Assembly: GCA_008704415.1 (NCBI GenBank)
Contig: VXIS01000021.1
Coordinates: 216,953-280,952 of the forward strand
Source of the DNA: Sphaerosporella brunnea
Taxonomy: Eukaryota > Ascomycota > Pezizomycetes > Pezizales > Pyronemataceae
Reading direction: 5' to 3'
Length of the DNA: 64,000 nucleotides
Shown here: one piece after another, positions 10,430-22,417 of the stretch
Layout of the letters: every line of letters starts with the position of its first letter
Numbering within the stretch: the stretch's first letter is position 1
Notes under the pieces: model-generated
The model's database searches: none
What the model was told of the DNA's origin: nothing
The model's input: the letters and a program-made list of their open reading frames with translations, nothing else
Position numbers and translations under genes: made by a program

Positions 10430-12320
10430 GTGGTTGTTTTGGTGGCAACAGCGGAAGGCTCACGATGCGCATCGCTGGCGCGTTGAGGCTTATCGCATAT
10501 AGATATCACATCAGTAAGGACTGCAGGCGGATCCATTCCGCCGGACTCATGGACCAGGTTTTCCAGTCCTGGATCAATCGTGGACTGGATCGCTTCAGTG
10601 CTCTGTCAAGTGCGGACTTGACTGGACTATGACAGACCGTCCAGACCGCTCTGCACACCGCCCCGGCCCGTGAAAAACACTGGTTCACACCCTGAGCCCC
10701 CCCTTTGCATCGTCGCCCTTTCTGCGCCTGGCATCACTCGGATATAGGCGACCCCCGCCCCAGTTGGTGCGTGTTGAACGACTGAATGTGGAGGCGCAAT
10801 CTCGTATCGACGCATCATGCTCTGATGGGGCGAATCATGATGTAGTGCGACCCACAACATACATAGTTACATACCAGCTCCCGGTAGATGGAACTATCCT
10901 TCGTCGCAAAAGTGAAGATCACTCAACCATGCGCCAGCCGTGAGAGTGACAAGACGGCGTTAACGTCCGACATACCGATGCCCGTGCCGCGCCGGGGACC
11001 CGTGAGACGTACTGTGAGGCACATTGGACCAAAGAACCTCGAGCTGCCGAGGGTGCCAGATGCCCCCATCCCGGGGATCGGTGGGGTCTCAGAGCTCCAC
11101 AAGGACCCCGATACCTGGCCGCCGAGGGCCTGGAAATCAATGGGATCGCACGGCTTGGGGTCGAACACGGTATGACCGTTCGGCGAGACAGCAGCATGCC
11201 TATCACATAGGGGCTTGCCGGTGGGTGCTACCGTAAAAAATGAGCGCTGCGGTGCGTATGATCGAATATGCCAAGCTCGGTGAGTGACAACCGGCGGCGC
11301 ATTGATCCGTCGTGGGCACTGCATGACGACCGGTACCTGAGTGACGACAAAAGACTGACCCGTGACCGGCGACGGCGCGGCGATGTGGCGAAAGTCGATC
11401 GGACGGTGTGGACCCTGAGCAATCACACGTGGTGATCATCGCCACCAAGAGAGGGACAGGCGCTGATCATGGAAGACTCTGCGCCACACATCCACTGACA
11501 CCCGGCATCACACCGCCACCCCCGGACTGCCGGCATCGCAGGGGACCAACCGGTATCGCCGACGTGCATAAGGTGGATGTGCTGCCTCCCGAACAGGCGC
11601 TTCCTGTGTTTTCCGTGGAGCTGCCGGGCGTCAAACCGCGGGGCGCCCTGCCGTGTCGCGCGTTTAGCCTCAGGGTGGTGCCGTTTCAAGATCACCAAAG
11701 CATACGTTTCCGAGGTGAAGGCGATTGCCTAGCCGGGATGGGAATGCACAGCTTTTCTTTTCCGGTGTTACTGGCACTGATACGTGGAACCCGGGCAGCG
11801 TTATGTAGAGACGCTCTTTCTTCATTCCAGTGGAAGGTCAATTCTGGGATGGGGCGCCTTGAGAAATGACCACACAGAGCAGCAGAAAAATGTGGCGACG
11901 TAGTCAGCTGGGCACGGTAGGTGAGTGGCAGAATAGAGTGCATAGACGACGGAGTCAACGCTGGACTCCGAGAAAAGGACAGCGCAAATAGTCGCTTTCC
12001 ATGGCACTGTTGCTCGCCTCCACACCTAACCACCTGTCCGCGCAAGGAGGACCTTCCAGAAAACAACTTATGTGAATTTTGAAATTGAAATTCAAGTACA
12101 AATTGAAAAAAAGAATTGAGACGGACCGACCTTCTGGCGGCAGCGTTGAAGCTGCACGGCGACCTAACTAGCAGCCACCTACCAGGGACGGCGCAACGCT
12201 GTGTGGAAATGGGAACGGAGCGAGACGCAGCGGCGGCGTGCAATGCGGTGCCAGGTCAAAATTGAAATTAATTTGAAAATCCGGCGGATATATACATGCC
12301 TTCTGGCGGCGAACGACCCT
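10430..12320. other. Unassigned region with overlapping frames on both strands
   Basis: Several frames of 90-180 codons overlap on both strands (for example 10888-11175 plus, 10923-11426 minus, 11408-11869 plus). None combines an ATG in good context with convincing protein composition, and I recognise no family. GTCCAGTC-type motifs at 10560-10640 suggest a remnant of the dispersed repeat. 12060-12115 and 12255-12285 are AT-rich GAAATT runs. Confidence 0.3.
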
Positions 12321-12322
12321 GG

Positions 12323-14239
12323 AAAAACAGGGACCTAACACACGCCCTGTTCCCCGTGCAAACAGCCATTCCCTCCGAGAAGGAAGACCCACGGACCGAA
12401 TGCTAACTGCGCTGCAGATAGTGCTTAATCTCGTCCCTGTCACTACCGGAATCTGCAGGGTCTTCTATCCGCAACGAGCGCGGCGGTCACACCCTGGGTG
12501 CGAAGCCCAATCGAAGACATCTCCTGGTGGGCGGCGTCAACACTCACTATATCCAGACACGATTGAGATGGGTGCAGGAAATCGGAGAACATACCTTTAG
12601 CTCGCAGGCAGACCAAAAAAACAGGGACCGTAGGAACCCACGGACCAATGGTGTGAAGTCTTACGGGGAGGGGACAAGAGACAAGATAGTCGGCGGAGAC
12701 GACAAAGACGAGTCAAGGGCAGTGAGAGGCCTGGGGAGCATGAGTTGTCGTAGGTGGGCTGCTCCGAGATGGAATTTCGCCAGTGTCGTGCTTCTGTGCG
12801 GCGGTCATGTTGACGCCTTCCTCACCTACGCCGTCGCCATCTCCTGGTCTGCAGCAAGCGCGCGACTCAGCCCAGTTGCATCCTCGAGAAAGACCCCTGT
12901 CATCACCTAGTCGGTTGCTGATAAGTTAACAATGAGATTCGTGCATGGCAGCCTGCCAGAGAAATACCGTTCGCTCGAACGAGCATAAAAAACAGGGACC
13001 TTACACACGCCCTGTTCCCCGTGCAAACAGTCCCCGAAGTAACTCACGGACCGATGACGCGAGCACCAACAAAATTCTTGCGAGAGGCGAGACCCGCGTC
13101 TCACACTCCGGGGCTGGCACGCAGGGAAAGCGACAGTTGGCGGGAGTGAGACTTCCCAGGTGCCTCCTGACGTTTCTCTCCATCGGTACGGATAACCACA
13201 ACTGCCTTGTCGTTTGCTGGGTATCTGCGCGGGTCTAGCCAGCTGCAGCCTTCAAGTTAGCACAGAGATACGTGGATTGGAGCTGATCAGGGACATACGT
13301 TTCACTCGAACGAGCGTAAAAAAAAACAGGGACCCCACACGCGCCCTGTTCCCGGTGCAAACAGTCTTTCCCTGGGAGAAGGAAGACCCACGGACCGACC
13401 GAATGTGGCCTGCGTTGCATTTGTTGCTTTTGCGTTTCTGAAGTTTTCGTGGCGGGTGGGAGATCCAGCATGACCAGGCGATGTTGAAAAAACAGGGACC
13501 TGACTCACGCCCCGTTCCCCGTGCAAACAGCTGTTCCCTGGGAAGGAAACAACCCACGGACCGAATGTTTCCTGCGGGCCAGATGGTTCTTGAGCTCGGC
13601 TGTCTCAATCACTTCCGGATTCACGCGACGCCATGACTGTCAATCTGCAGCGTCTACAGGCCGCAACGAGCTTGACGGTCACCCTCTGTGCGGATTTCAA
13701 CCAAAGCCATCGCCTGGTCGCCAGCGTCAACATTGACCATAACCACTCCCGAGTGGGATGGATGCAAGAAATGGGAAAAAATACCTTTAGCTCCTAGGCG
13801 AGCTCAAAAAACAGGGACCTAACACACGCCCTGTTCCCCGTGCAAACAGTTGCTTGTCGAAAACAACCCACGGACCGAATGTTCCCGCCCATTAAACCGT
13901 CGTCCATCTCGGTACAAACGGCGGCGTCGGCACAACGGACAGCTTTTCGGGTTTGTCGGAGTCCAAACGGAGCTGCTCAGCGAGGTTTGCGCAGGAAGAA
14001 TTTCCCATCTGGTCATGTTAGCCACGAAATACGCGCGATGCGAAGAGCAGCGAAAGCATGCGGGAATGGTTATTTCACAAGCTTGGTGCACTTACTTTGG
14101 GTTCGTAGAATTTTCGTTTCTGAAGCTTTCGTGGTGTGTCCGAGAGACAGCACGACCAGGCGAGCTTAATAACCAGGGACCTAACACACGCCCTGATCCC
14201 CGTGCAAGCGGTTGTTTGTTGAAAACAACCCACGGACCG
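12323..14239 (-). repeat. Cluster of seven hairpin cassettes, minus orientation
   Basis: Cores, each reading AAAAACAGGGACC...ACACGCCCTGTTCCCC...GTGCAAACAG...CCCACGGACCG, lie at 12323-12398, 12615-12648 (internally deleted), 12986-13053, 13318-13397, 13487-13563, 13806-13878 and 14171-14239. Shared flanks extend the unit: reverse complements of GGTATGTTCTCC, ATTTCTTGCACCC and GTGAGTGTTGACGCC sit near 12535-12600 and 13725-13800. Spacing is irregular, 166-405 bp. Short frames crossing the cores (such as FARGTGRV or CTGNRACV) appear in different phases in different copies, so the repeat itself is not coding. Confidence 0.9.
13905..14150 (-). pseudogene. Fragment copy of the 4685 gene promoter and N-terminus
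   Basis: On the minus strand this segment aligns with 4560-4760: the TTTCGTTTCTGAAG block, the GCGCGTATTTC and AACATGACSAGATGGGAAA block around the start codon, CCTCGCTGAGSAGCTCSGTTTG and GAAAAGCTGTCCGTTG. It keeps the upstream region and the first coding segment but has substitutions that destroy the reading frame. It sits between two minus-oriented hairpin cores, so the cassette array contains gene pieces as well as the core. Confidence 0.6.
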
Positions 14240-15140
14240 AAGGGACTGGACACGACCCGGAACGTGCGGGCTGTCGTGTGGTTTCACGATCGCCAGTCAA
14301 CAATGTCCTTCGCAGCATCAGTATCGCTTGCCACTCTTTCAAACTTGGCAAAAGGCTACATACGCGTCAGCGCGCCGAGAAAGTGGTAGCAACCGCTCAA
14401 TCACGCGTAGTTGGCGCCAGGAAACGCGTAAGCGAGGAAAGAGGAACCAGGCCTGAACAATCCGTCGCGTGTAGGCAATGGAGGAATGTCAATCGCAGCA
14501 GTGTCAAGCGGAGCTTGAAGAGAACCCGGGTCAAAGAGCGAGGGCAAAGGGAATCGGAACCGTGGGAATGACAAGTGAAATAGATGGTGACGAGGTGAGC
14601 TTGGAGGCGCATGCACCGGGTAAGGGTGCAGCTGGAAGCAAAAGGTAGTAGTGGGCGGAGGTTAGCGAGGAAGAATGTCGTGGATGAATAGGTAGATGGG
14701 ATGGCGCAGGTAGCGAGCGAAGTGGAAGGGACGGCGTGAGAGGCGCACTCAAAGGTGCTGGTTTCCGGTTCCTTCACTGCACGGCACTGGGTCCACCAGT
14801 CGGTGCGTAATATCCATATTTCCCACCTACGCTGGAACTACCATACTACGCCTTCACCCTAACCCTCCCCCGTATCTCACGTCTTTGCTCTCCCTACCGC
14901 CACGCGCCGTTCCTTGGTTCCCTTCTACCAGTTTGTTTTCTTCGCCTGCAATCCATATTGTCGATCCTCCTACGACACGAACGACACCACCAACACCCCC
15001 TCGCTGCGTCCGAACCTCCCTTCCGGCGCGCGTCCGACTCCAGCCCGCTGCATTGCTGCGGATCCGCTCAACCAATTCTACCCAGACTGCGGTATATCTG
15101 ACGCGTGCGGTGTGGATAGCGGGTCGCGTGGTGTTGGCGA
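14240..15140. other. Spacer between the oppositely oriented cassette clusters
   Basis: No cassette core occurs here. A frame without ATG at 14860-15140 (plus) has a Pro/Thr/Cys-rich composition (DPLNQFYPDCGISDACG) and could be a coding relic, but support is weak. Frames at 14397-14777 (minus) look like low-complexity shadows. Confidence 0.35.
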
Positions 15141-15146
15141 TCCAAT

Positions 15147-16475
15147 CGGTCCGTGGGTCTTCCTTCTTCTCGAGGGAATGATTGTTTGCACGGGGAACAG
15201 GGCGTGCGTTCGGTCCCTGTTTTTTACGCTCGCCTGCGAGCTAAAGGTATGTTCTCCCATTTCTTGCACCCGTGACTAGATGTAGTCAGTGCTGACGCCA
15301 CCGACCAGGGGAGGGCTTCGCTTGAAATACGCACCAAGGGTGTAATCGTCGAGCCTGGGCTTCCCAGAAGACCGTGAACACCTCTCCCGAATCCGGACGT
15401 GAGTGAGAGGGCGTCTATGGAGGGCAGTGTGCATCACAGCAACATTCGGTCCGTGGGTTGTATTCCTTCTTAGGAAACATCTGTTTGCACGGGGAACAGG
15501 GCGTGTGTATGGTCCCTGTTTTTCAAGCTCGCATGCGAGCTAAAGGCATGTTCTCCCATTTCTTCCACCCGTGACTGGATGTTGTGAGTGTTGATGCCGC
15601 CGACCAGCAGAAGGCTTCGGTTGAAACACGCACCGCGAGTGGTATATTTGCTCCTGGGCCTCCCAGAAGACCGTGAACACTTCTCCCGAATCCGGACGTG
15701 TGTGAGAGGGCCTATATCAAGGGCAGTGTGCAGCACTGCAACATTCGGTCCGTGGGTTCCTTCTGGAACTGTTTGCACGGGGAACAGGGCGTGTGTCAGG
15801 TCCCTGTTTTTTTCACGCTCCTTCGAGTGAATGGTATGTCCGCAGTCAGCTCCCATGCACGAACATAATTGTTAACTGCCGAATCGAAGACTTGGTGATG
15901 TTATACTCGAGCACGCAGCTAGCTAGACCTAACCGCATGCCGCAGATGGGAAAAGCTGGTTGTTGAAATGCGCACCAAGTGAGCGAACCTGGAGGAGGCA
16001 GCTGGAAAGTCTCACACCGGTCAACTGTCGCCTTCCTTACGCCCCTGGCTCGTATAGCCAGACCCCGGTCTCGCCTCTCCCCAAACAATTCCGTGGGCGT
16101 TCCCACCACCGGTCCGTGGGTTTGTTTGGGAACTGTTTGCACGGGGAACAGGGCGTGTGTTAGGTCCCTGGTCTTCAATCCCGCCGGCGAGCGCAAGGTA
16201 TGTTCTCCCGTTTCTTGTACCCATCTCAATCATGACTGGTTATAGTGAGTGTTGACGCAGGCGTGTCGGTTGAGATCCGCACCAAGAGTGTACTGCTCAT
16301 GCTTGGGTCGGCCAGAAGACTATCATGACCTCGCCTGAATCCGGACGTGAGTGTGAGCGCCAAGATCAACGGCAATCTGGACCGCCGGCAACATTCGGTC
16401 CGTGGGCTGTCTCCTTGTTAGGTAACAACTGTTTGCACAGGGAACAGGGCGTGCGTCAGGTCCCTGTTGTCTTTT
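15147..16475 (+). repeat. Tandem array of five hairpin cassettes, plus orientation
   Basis: Cores start at 15147, 15447, 15746, 16110 and 16396 (steps of 300, 299, 364 and 286 bp), with a sixth degenerate copy at about 16700-16745. Between cores the units share CATGTTCTCCCATTTCTT, TGTTGATGCCGCCGACCAG, GAAACACGCACC, CCCAGAAGACCGTGAACAC, CCGAATCCGGACGTG and GGCAGTGTGCA, so the repeat unit is the whole ~300 bp. The core is far better conserved than the spacers. The array faces away from the minus-oriented cluster to its left. Confidence 0.9.
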
Positions 16476-16749
16476 CAGGCTCGTGCGAGCGAACGGTATG
16501 TCCATGGTAGCCTCCCATTGATGACACTCTTTGCTCACTGTGGAGTCGCAGACCAGCAGATGGAAGTCGATATGACCGCCGCAACAAAAGCGCGACATTC
16601 GCGACAGGCCAGCTCATGGTCCTCCAGGCTTGACTCGCCCCTGCCGTTTCCGGCAACTCCCTTGTGTCTCGTCCCCCCATCCCCCAACATTTCACACCAT
16701 CGGTGCGTGGGTTCCTTTTAGAACTGTCTGCGCGGAACATGTTTGTTTC

Positions 16750-17350
16750 GAGCGCTCGGGCACTTGAGGTATTCCCCATCCTGCCCACAAGCATTCTCAA
16801 CTACCTCAATGATGCGGCGTGCAGTGTTTTGGTGCTTCGGTCGGGGGGTCGGGATTCATTCACCGTCGGAGAGGATTATGCGTAGCGTAAATATGAGCAA
16901 GAGTTGATAACAACCTTATATATCAATCCCGCAGCGCCCTTGCGCTAGCTTGTATTTTTGGAACCGCAGTCAGCACAAGATGCAGTATCATTGTAAAAAA
17001 CGTCATATGGTTCCCTGCGCTTGAAACCTGGACCTTCACGAGTTTGGCATTACCCGGGGTACCCTGAGTTGAGGTCACGCCTACCTGTCGCTACGGTCTG
17101 AACTGAGAGTTGATGGATGTTGAGTGTAGAGTTTTGACTTGCTGGAGCGAGCGGCGTTGATTTTCTGATGTGATACGGCTCCGACAATGTCCGCTCGATT
17201 GAACTATGTCTATGTACGACAACCGAGAAGCCAACTGTGCGGTGAGCACCAGCAGTGGCCTCATTATTGCGGAGTTTGCAAAGACCCGACGTGCATCGAC
17301 GGGAGCGGCCTCGTCTTTCTTCCTCTGAATCATACAGCTCCTCAACCTTG
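16750..17350. other. No gene seen
   Basis: Ends of the degenerate cassette, then mixed sequence. Frames on the minus strand over 17091-17350 include an in-frame continuation of the HNH relic after its TAG codon (see next entry). Confidence 0.35.
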
Positions 17351-17358
17351 TCCTCGAT

Positions 17359-17995
17359 CTACGTCTCATCCGGGACCACGACGGCGTGGGGAGCGGGCGA
17401 ATGGTAGTATTTACATCCTGGGAGCTCTCCCTGCCCACGCAGCCGGCGCACCACGCACTGCTGCCACTGCCAATTCCATAGGGCTTTCGGTGGCCAGCCA
17501 ATCCTCGTGCGAGGGCGCAAGACCATGCCGTGAAATGGCATAAGCTCCTCGACGGCGACGAAGACGACCACGCGCATAGACCTGGGATGCACTCCCCAGA
17601 AAAAGCGGTCGAACATGGAATGCAGGTCCTGCCTTAACATGATACCGTTTTCGACTGCTTTCTGGTCCACCAGAATATGACTTTCCGCTGCACGGAGGAG
17701 TGTGCGCTGCTGGGAGACGGCATGCTGGAACGTGCCGTAAGACCAGATGTCTGCGCGTCCAATCGGGAGGATGTGTGCTGCTTTAGTTATCGGCCCACAG
17801 AGCATCCCTTGCATGGCACCACTGTACGGAGGGTGGTTATTGCTGCCGGTTATAATGCAGGCGAGGTCACGTTTCTCAACCCCCTCTCAACCCCCTCATG
17901 CAACTTCTTGTTTCGCTTCGTAACAATGATCTCGGGCCTCGCATTCATGGCCTCCAGCTCGGCGTCCGTGAAGAGGCAGACCTTGTTCTCGCACG
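17359..17995 (-). pseudogene. Fungal HNH-domain protein, frameshifted
   Basis: Reading the minus strand gives the order of motifs of the fungal HNH_2-type nuclease-domain family: ACIITGSNNH, AHILPIGR (the His of the HNH motif), a middle segment, NGIMLRQDLHSMFD (Asn, Leu, Asp-Leu-His and Phe-Asp), MPFHGM, and a C-terminal ALWNWQWQQCVVRRLRGQGE. Upstream the frame MNARPEIIVTKRNKKLHEG is in a different phase because TCTCAACCCCC is duplicated in tandem at 17874-17895. Removing one 11-bp copy restores a continuous reading into ACIITG. The frame ends at TAG near 17361, after which the same frame stays open to about 17050 (IEDKVEELYDSEEE), so TAG may be a second lesion (CAG to TAG). The true start and any introns are unknown. 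Confidence 0.7.
17874..17895. repeat. Perfect 11-bp tandem duplication in the HNH relic
   Basis: TCTCAACCCCC is present twice head to tail. Eleven bases is not a multiple of three, so the duplication breaks the HNH frame. Confidence 0.9.
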
Positions 17996-17999
17996 CGGG

Positions 18000-19320
18000 G
18001 TGTCAATGTCGAACTCACTGTAACGAGGACCAAACGACAAAGAACAAACAGGAGGAGCCCAGTATCCACAACAAGCAGTCTCACAGTTCACATTATGACG
18101 AAATATCAGTGTGCATTCATGGTTGCGACATAGTCCGAGGTTACATGGAGCCAAATTTGACGGGGCGAATGAACGGGGGCCTTTGAGAAGACACGGCATG
18201 GTGACACCGTCTGAATGAACGAGTCAAAGTACGCAAAACGTATTGCGATCGTGTTATTTCTACGCGGCGTTGGAGCATTGTCAAGCTTGGTGAAGGTACT
18301 TACACACAGGTGCGAATGATTCCGCCGGCTACAGCAGACTCTCATAAAGGTACCGTCGGCGGTTCATGATGCGTCACCGACATGTTACATACGTTCCTTA
18401 CGGGCGTCGTTGCAGTCCGCTTGAACATGCGGTGGGTTATGGTGGCGCTGTTTCACAGCATTGGGTCATAGCCGCAGTCAACGACTTGGCCTGTAGGTTA
18501 AGTCATCTATGGCAGTCAATAAAAGCTATCCTTGCGTCGGAGCATATCTGAGGACGGGAAATGCGACAGCCTGCGTGATGTTATACTCCTTGCTGCAGTA
18601 TCCGTGGTGCCCAAATAAGTACACAATAAGTTCACAATTAATTGAGAATTGACGTGCTTCGTTCGTCCAGCAACTTCCATCAATTTACCAAACGTTTGCA
18701 TTGTAGTTTAGCCGTTTGAACATGGCATAAATGACGAGTAAAACAGGTGAATGCTCGCCGCTCAAATGTGAGATAATAGGTTGAAAGATCTCTGCAATGC
18801 ACTGAGGGAATGGTTGCGTGCTGTACGGCATACAGTAGAGCCAAACAAAGTGACATATGTGTGGCCTGCACATGTGTGTTTGCATCGCGAGGGCGGCTGT
18901 TTCGAAGTTTTGTTTTGCTCTCATGGGATGGTATGTCAGTTGCATCCGCGGGCGCTGTTAGCCGCTCTGAGAAGTATTATTGCTTACCAGTGTCGGACTA
19001 TACGTTATATTCGCTGCATTTGAGCGAAATTCCTCAACGCCAACTTTTTTGCTTGCGTTGGCCGCGGGAAAGCGCATACCAGTCCGTGCCGAGTTTGCCG
19101 CATAAGGCAAGACCTCACTTGCATGTCTGTGACTCCTGCTTGATCTGTGGTCAAAGAAAGAGCACGCATCGAGATCAAACACGACACAGCGGCCGGTCCG
19201 CCTCCTCCCAGCTGTTGGAGAGGAAGAAGTAGCACAACGACCACGTTCAGCGGCGCTGGGTCTCCGTCATGAGTTCCGTGCTGAGAGCATCTGCAAACCA
19301 ACCGTCACCTCGCCGAAGTT
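18000..19320. other. No gene seen
   Basis: Short frames only on both strands; no repeats or credible intron pairs found. The upstream end of the HNH relic may extend slightly into 18000-18030. Confidence 0.35.
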
Positions 19321-19490
19321 TTAGACGTGGTTAGCCGCGGCAACGGCGCTCACTGCCGGCCTTAAAAGCGCCGGATGCGTGTCATACTCGCGAAGGCCGT
19401 TATGGAGCGCGGTCATGGTCTCCATAAACTCAATGCGCGTTGCCTTAGAGCGGTACTCCTTCTACGAGCCTTTTTCGGCGATGAAGGCAT
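19321..19490 (-). pseudogene. C-terminal coding fragment, unknown family
   Basis: The minus strand reads KATRIEFMETMTALHNGLRE, DTHPALLRPAVSAVAAANHV and a TAA stop at 19323-19321, a composition clearly like protein. Going upstream the same frame meets TAG near 19465, while a second frame from ATG at 19490 (MPSSPKKARRRSTALR) could be its N-terminus after a 1-nt shift. The piece is short and probably a relic. The plus-strand frame across it, which ends at a GTAAGT, is the competing interpretation. Confidence 0.35.
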
Positions 19491-19499
19491 CTGGACCTG

Positions 19500-22020
19500 C
19501 TCGTTATGCGGATGAGGGCGGGTGGGCGGCTGGTGTTTCGTGTAGCGCTCCGAAAGAGACAGGTTTTGACAGATTGAATATGAATTGTTGTGGGGGATGC
19601 ATTGTGGTTGGGAATGAATTCTTGCATCGAAAGAATCACGCTTCGCTGAAAGTCCAGGTAAGTACGAAACATATCCGTGATTGTCAATAACCACCGCGTC
19701 TCATGTTCGTGATCCAGTTCTCTGCTGAACGGTGGGGTGCGGCGGGTTATACGGCGGTGAGCGGTAGTGATGGCGATGCTGGTTCATCGCCAAGGGTTCT
19801 AGGACAGCTCCAACACCGCGCACTGGGAGCATTCAGATCTTTCTGGCAGGGTCGTCTGCATACGTAATGGCCAGGTGGTGGTGCAAATGCGCAGGCAGTA
19901 GGAAGCAACCACCGACGAGGACAATTACAGTCAAGGTCGAGGTCATCGTGAACGAGATATCCTGCACGCAATTTGCGAGTCCTATCGAGTGAAAATTCAG
20001 CGCGAAACGTCACGGAGTTACACTCTTACCCGATTGTCTGCGGCGTAATGCAGCTTCACTGGAAATCAATTGCACACGTTTGTTTTTGGACGTGTAGCTT
20101 TGAGGGCTGCCGAGCGAGGAGACTCAGAATATAGGGGGCAAGCCCTTTACTATCCTCCTCACGCGCAGTGATGTGAAGAGGCATTACATGTGGCATGCAC
20201 GATTTCTCCATTTGGTTACTTTCACCGCGTTCCCTATTCACCACATCGCAGATGGAATGCGTCCCCGTCGGCGCGGCTGCCAGCTTCATGACACAAAGGT
20301 ACCTGGCAGCGTGATGGGAAATCGGAGAGATACGAACGAATTAAAACCAAGGCTCAGTCTGCGTTCAAACCGACAGAACCAATAAACCGTTTTGCGAGTG
20401 GCATAGTTATGAATGCAAACCCCGGCCCTCCCCAGAAAAATACATACAACCTCAAAGCGCTGGCAGCACCGAGTACAACGGCCCAAGAAAGAGCAGGAGC
20501 AACTCCCAGCAGCAAAAGGAACGTGGGGAGCTCGAGACCAAACAACCGCGAGTCCGGATGAGAGAGAAGCGCGACCGCTAATCGCGCGCTCGCTAATGCA
20601 TTGTTTGATATAGTTCCTTTTGGAAATGACATTGTCACTGTCAATACGTGACTCGAAACGGATTTGCTTTGCGGGACGCCAACCAATTTACTCATCAACG
20701 TCGCTCGCACGACACTAATGGTTGCCATGAGGATTCTTATCCTCTTCTTATCTCACTGATTTGCCAACTTGCCGTTCATTCACATGAGGCCCGGCGGTTT
20801 TCTTGACGCCTGACTATCAGGACATCAATAATATATGCAAAACCTGGGATCGGTGATTGGTCTGCAAAGCGGGATGTGGCGCCTGCAGCAAGTTCCGCGG
20901 CGCCCGCAACCAATCGTTTCATGTTGTTCCCAGGTCGCCCACGTGATAAGTTTCAAACGGGACCGAAAGAAGATGTTTGACGCGAACAACGGCATATTCA
21001 CAGTGCAGACCGAAGCGTAACACCCTAGCCCGTTACCTCGAACTATGCCGTGGCGAAGAATAAAAGAACTGGGGATCACAAACGCAGAGTATTGGAAAGA
21101 TAGCACAGGTTTGTACTCTATGATGAGTCCACGATTGTTCAAATGCGCATCTGGCATCTATTACCCGGGATCCAATCGTCTCCGCAATTAATTGCAACAT
21201 TCCCCAACATCAACCACGCAAAGCACCTCCGAGGGCTGAATTGCCGGTGGTAAAACCGACTGCATTGCATGCCAGGCTTCGGTGACCTTCTCTCCTGCAC
21301 GCCAAAGCCAGTGTCATCTTTGCGTCATCCCCATTACAAGAAAGTGCAAACAACAAGGCTGAGAAAAGGAAACCGCCACGCTGGTTTTCATCCAGAAGCC
21401 TGTGTCTGACACCTCCATGTGGACTTCAACGGCAGGTACAGTGCGCTGCGCACTCCGCGCGTTGCTTCTACAGTTGGGCACAGCTTGCCATTTCTTGTTA
21501 GCATGGGTGACACGCAGCCCAGCCTATGTCAGGTTGCCTCCTTGCATTGGTTCAAACAATGGCCTGCACGGCATTGTGCATCAGTGTGATAATTAGAAGA
21601 TCACCGTCCCCAGACCGAGTAACATAGTCGTCCTCTGCGACTACACGAAATCTCTCCCGACAGTCCAGGGTCTCTGTGGCAATATCCGCCGTGAATGGTA
21701 CCGGTGGAAAGCCACCCTTAACGCATTGATGTCGTTGCCTGGGGTTCTGATCCTAGCGGGTGGTTGCGATAGGCCTGAAGACCCGACAGCACTCTATTCA
21801 CCGCGCGGATAAACGCTGAATTTCTGGGTATAAGTGTTGCTATAGCTGAGGGACGGGGTAGCGCTGACGTCCTGAGCTGCAGCTGACCGCGGAAGCTCCC
21901 TTTCTTTCGCTATGTATCCATGGACGCAGCGAGTATTTCAGCAGCCAGCGGGGTAAACACCAGAAGGTCCGTGGCAAACTGCAAGACTAGGGAACTATTA
22001 TTCCTATTCGGCAGTGTATT
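19500..22020. other. No confident gene
   Basis: The best candidate is 20354-20728 on the minus strand (124 codons from an ATG, with a hydrophobic C-terminal half), but splice context and homology cues are lacking. The rest holds only short frames. Confidence 0.3.
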
Positions 22021-22417
22021 GCAATCATAAAAGCACATTATACGGCAGGCGCACGTGAACTCTCACGGGGTTGGTGACAACAGGCCATGACGCGTTAACC
22101 AGCATGCTCGCTATATAGTTGCGGGCCCCGCTATCGCCGCCAACACCACGCGTTGATGCTTCAATACACAAGGGGTAATTTGGCCTTTGTGCGGTTGAAA
22201 AAGAATGGGCGTTTTCTGGCGCGGCTGACGAGATGTCATGAGCACCAAGCGCAGGCAGCACAGAAGCAACAGCGTAAATTCAGCACAACAGCAACAATTG
22301 CAAAGGTTCATAATGCGTGAAGTGAATACACCTAGGTTCTGATGGAAGTGCACAATCTAGACTCCTGGATCTACGCAAGCGGCCCTCGTACGCCAACAGC
22401 AGAGAAGGAACACTTAC

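Noticed and set aside
12323..16475. CRISPR-like array
   Set aside because: Units are ~300 bp with repeated spacers, in a eukaryotic setting, in two orientations and without cas genes.
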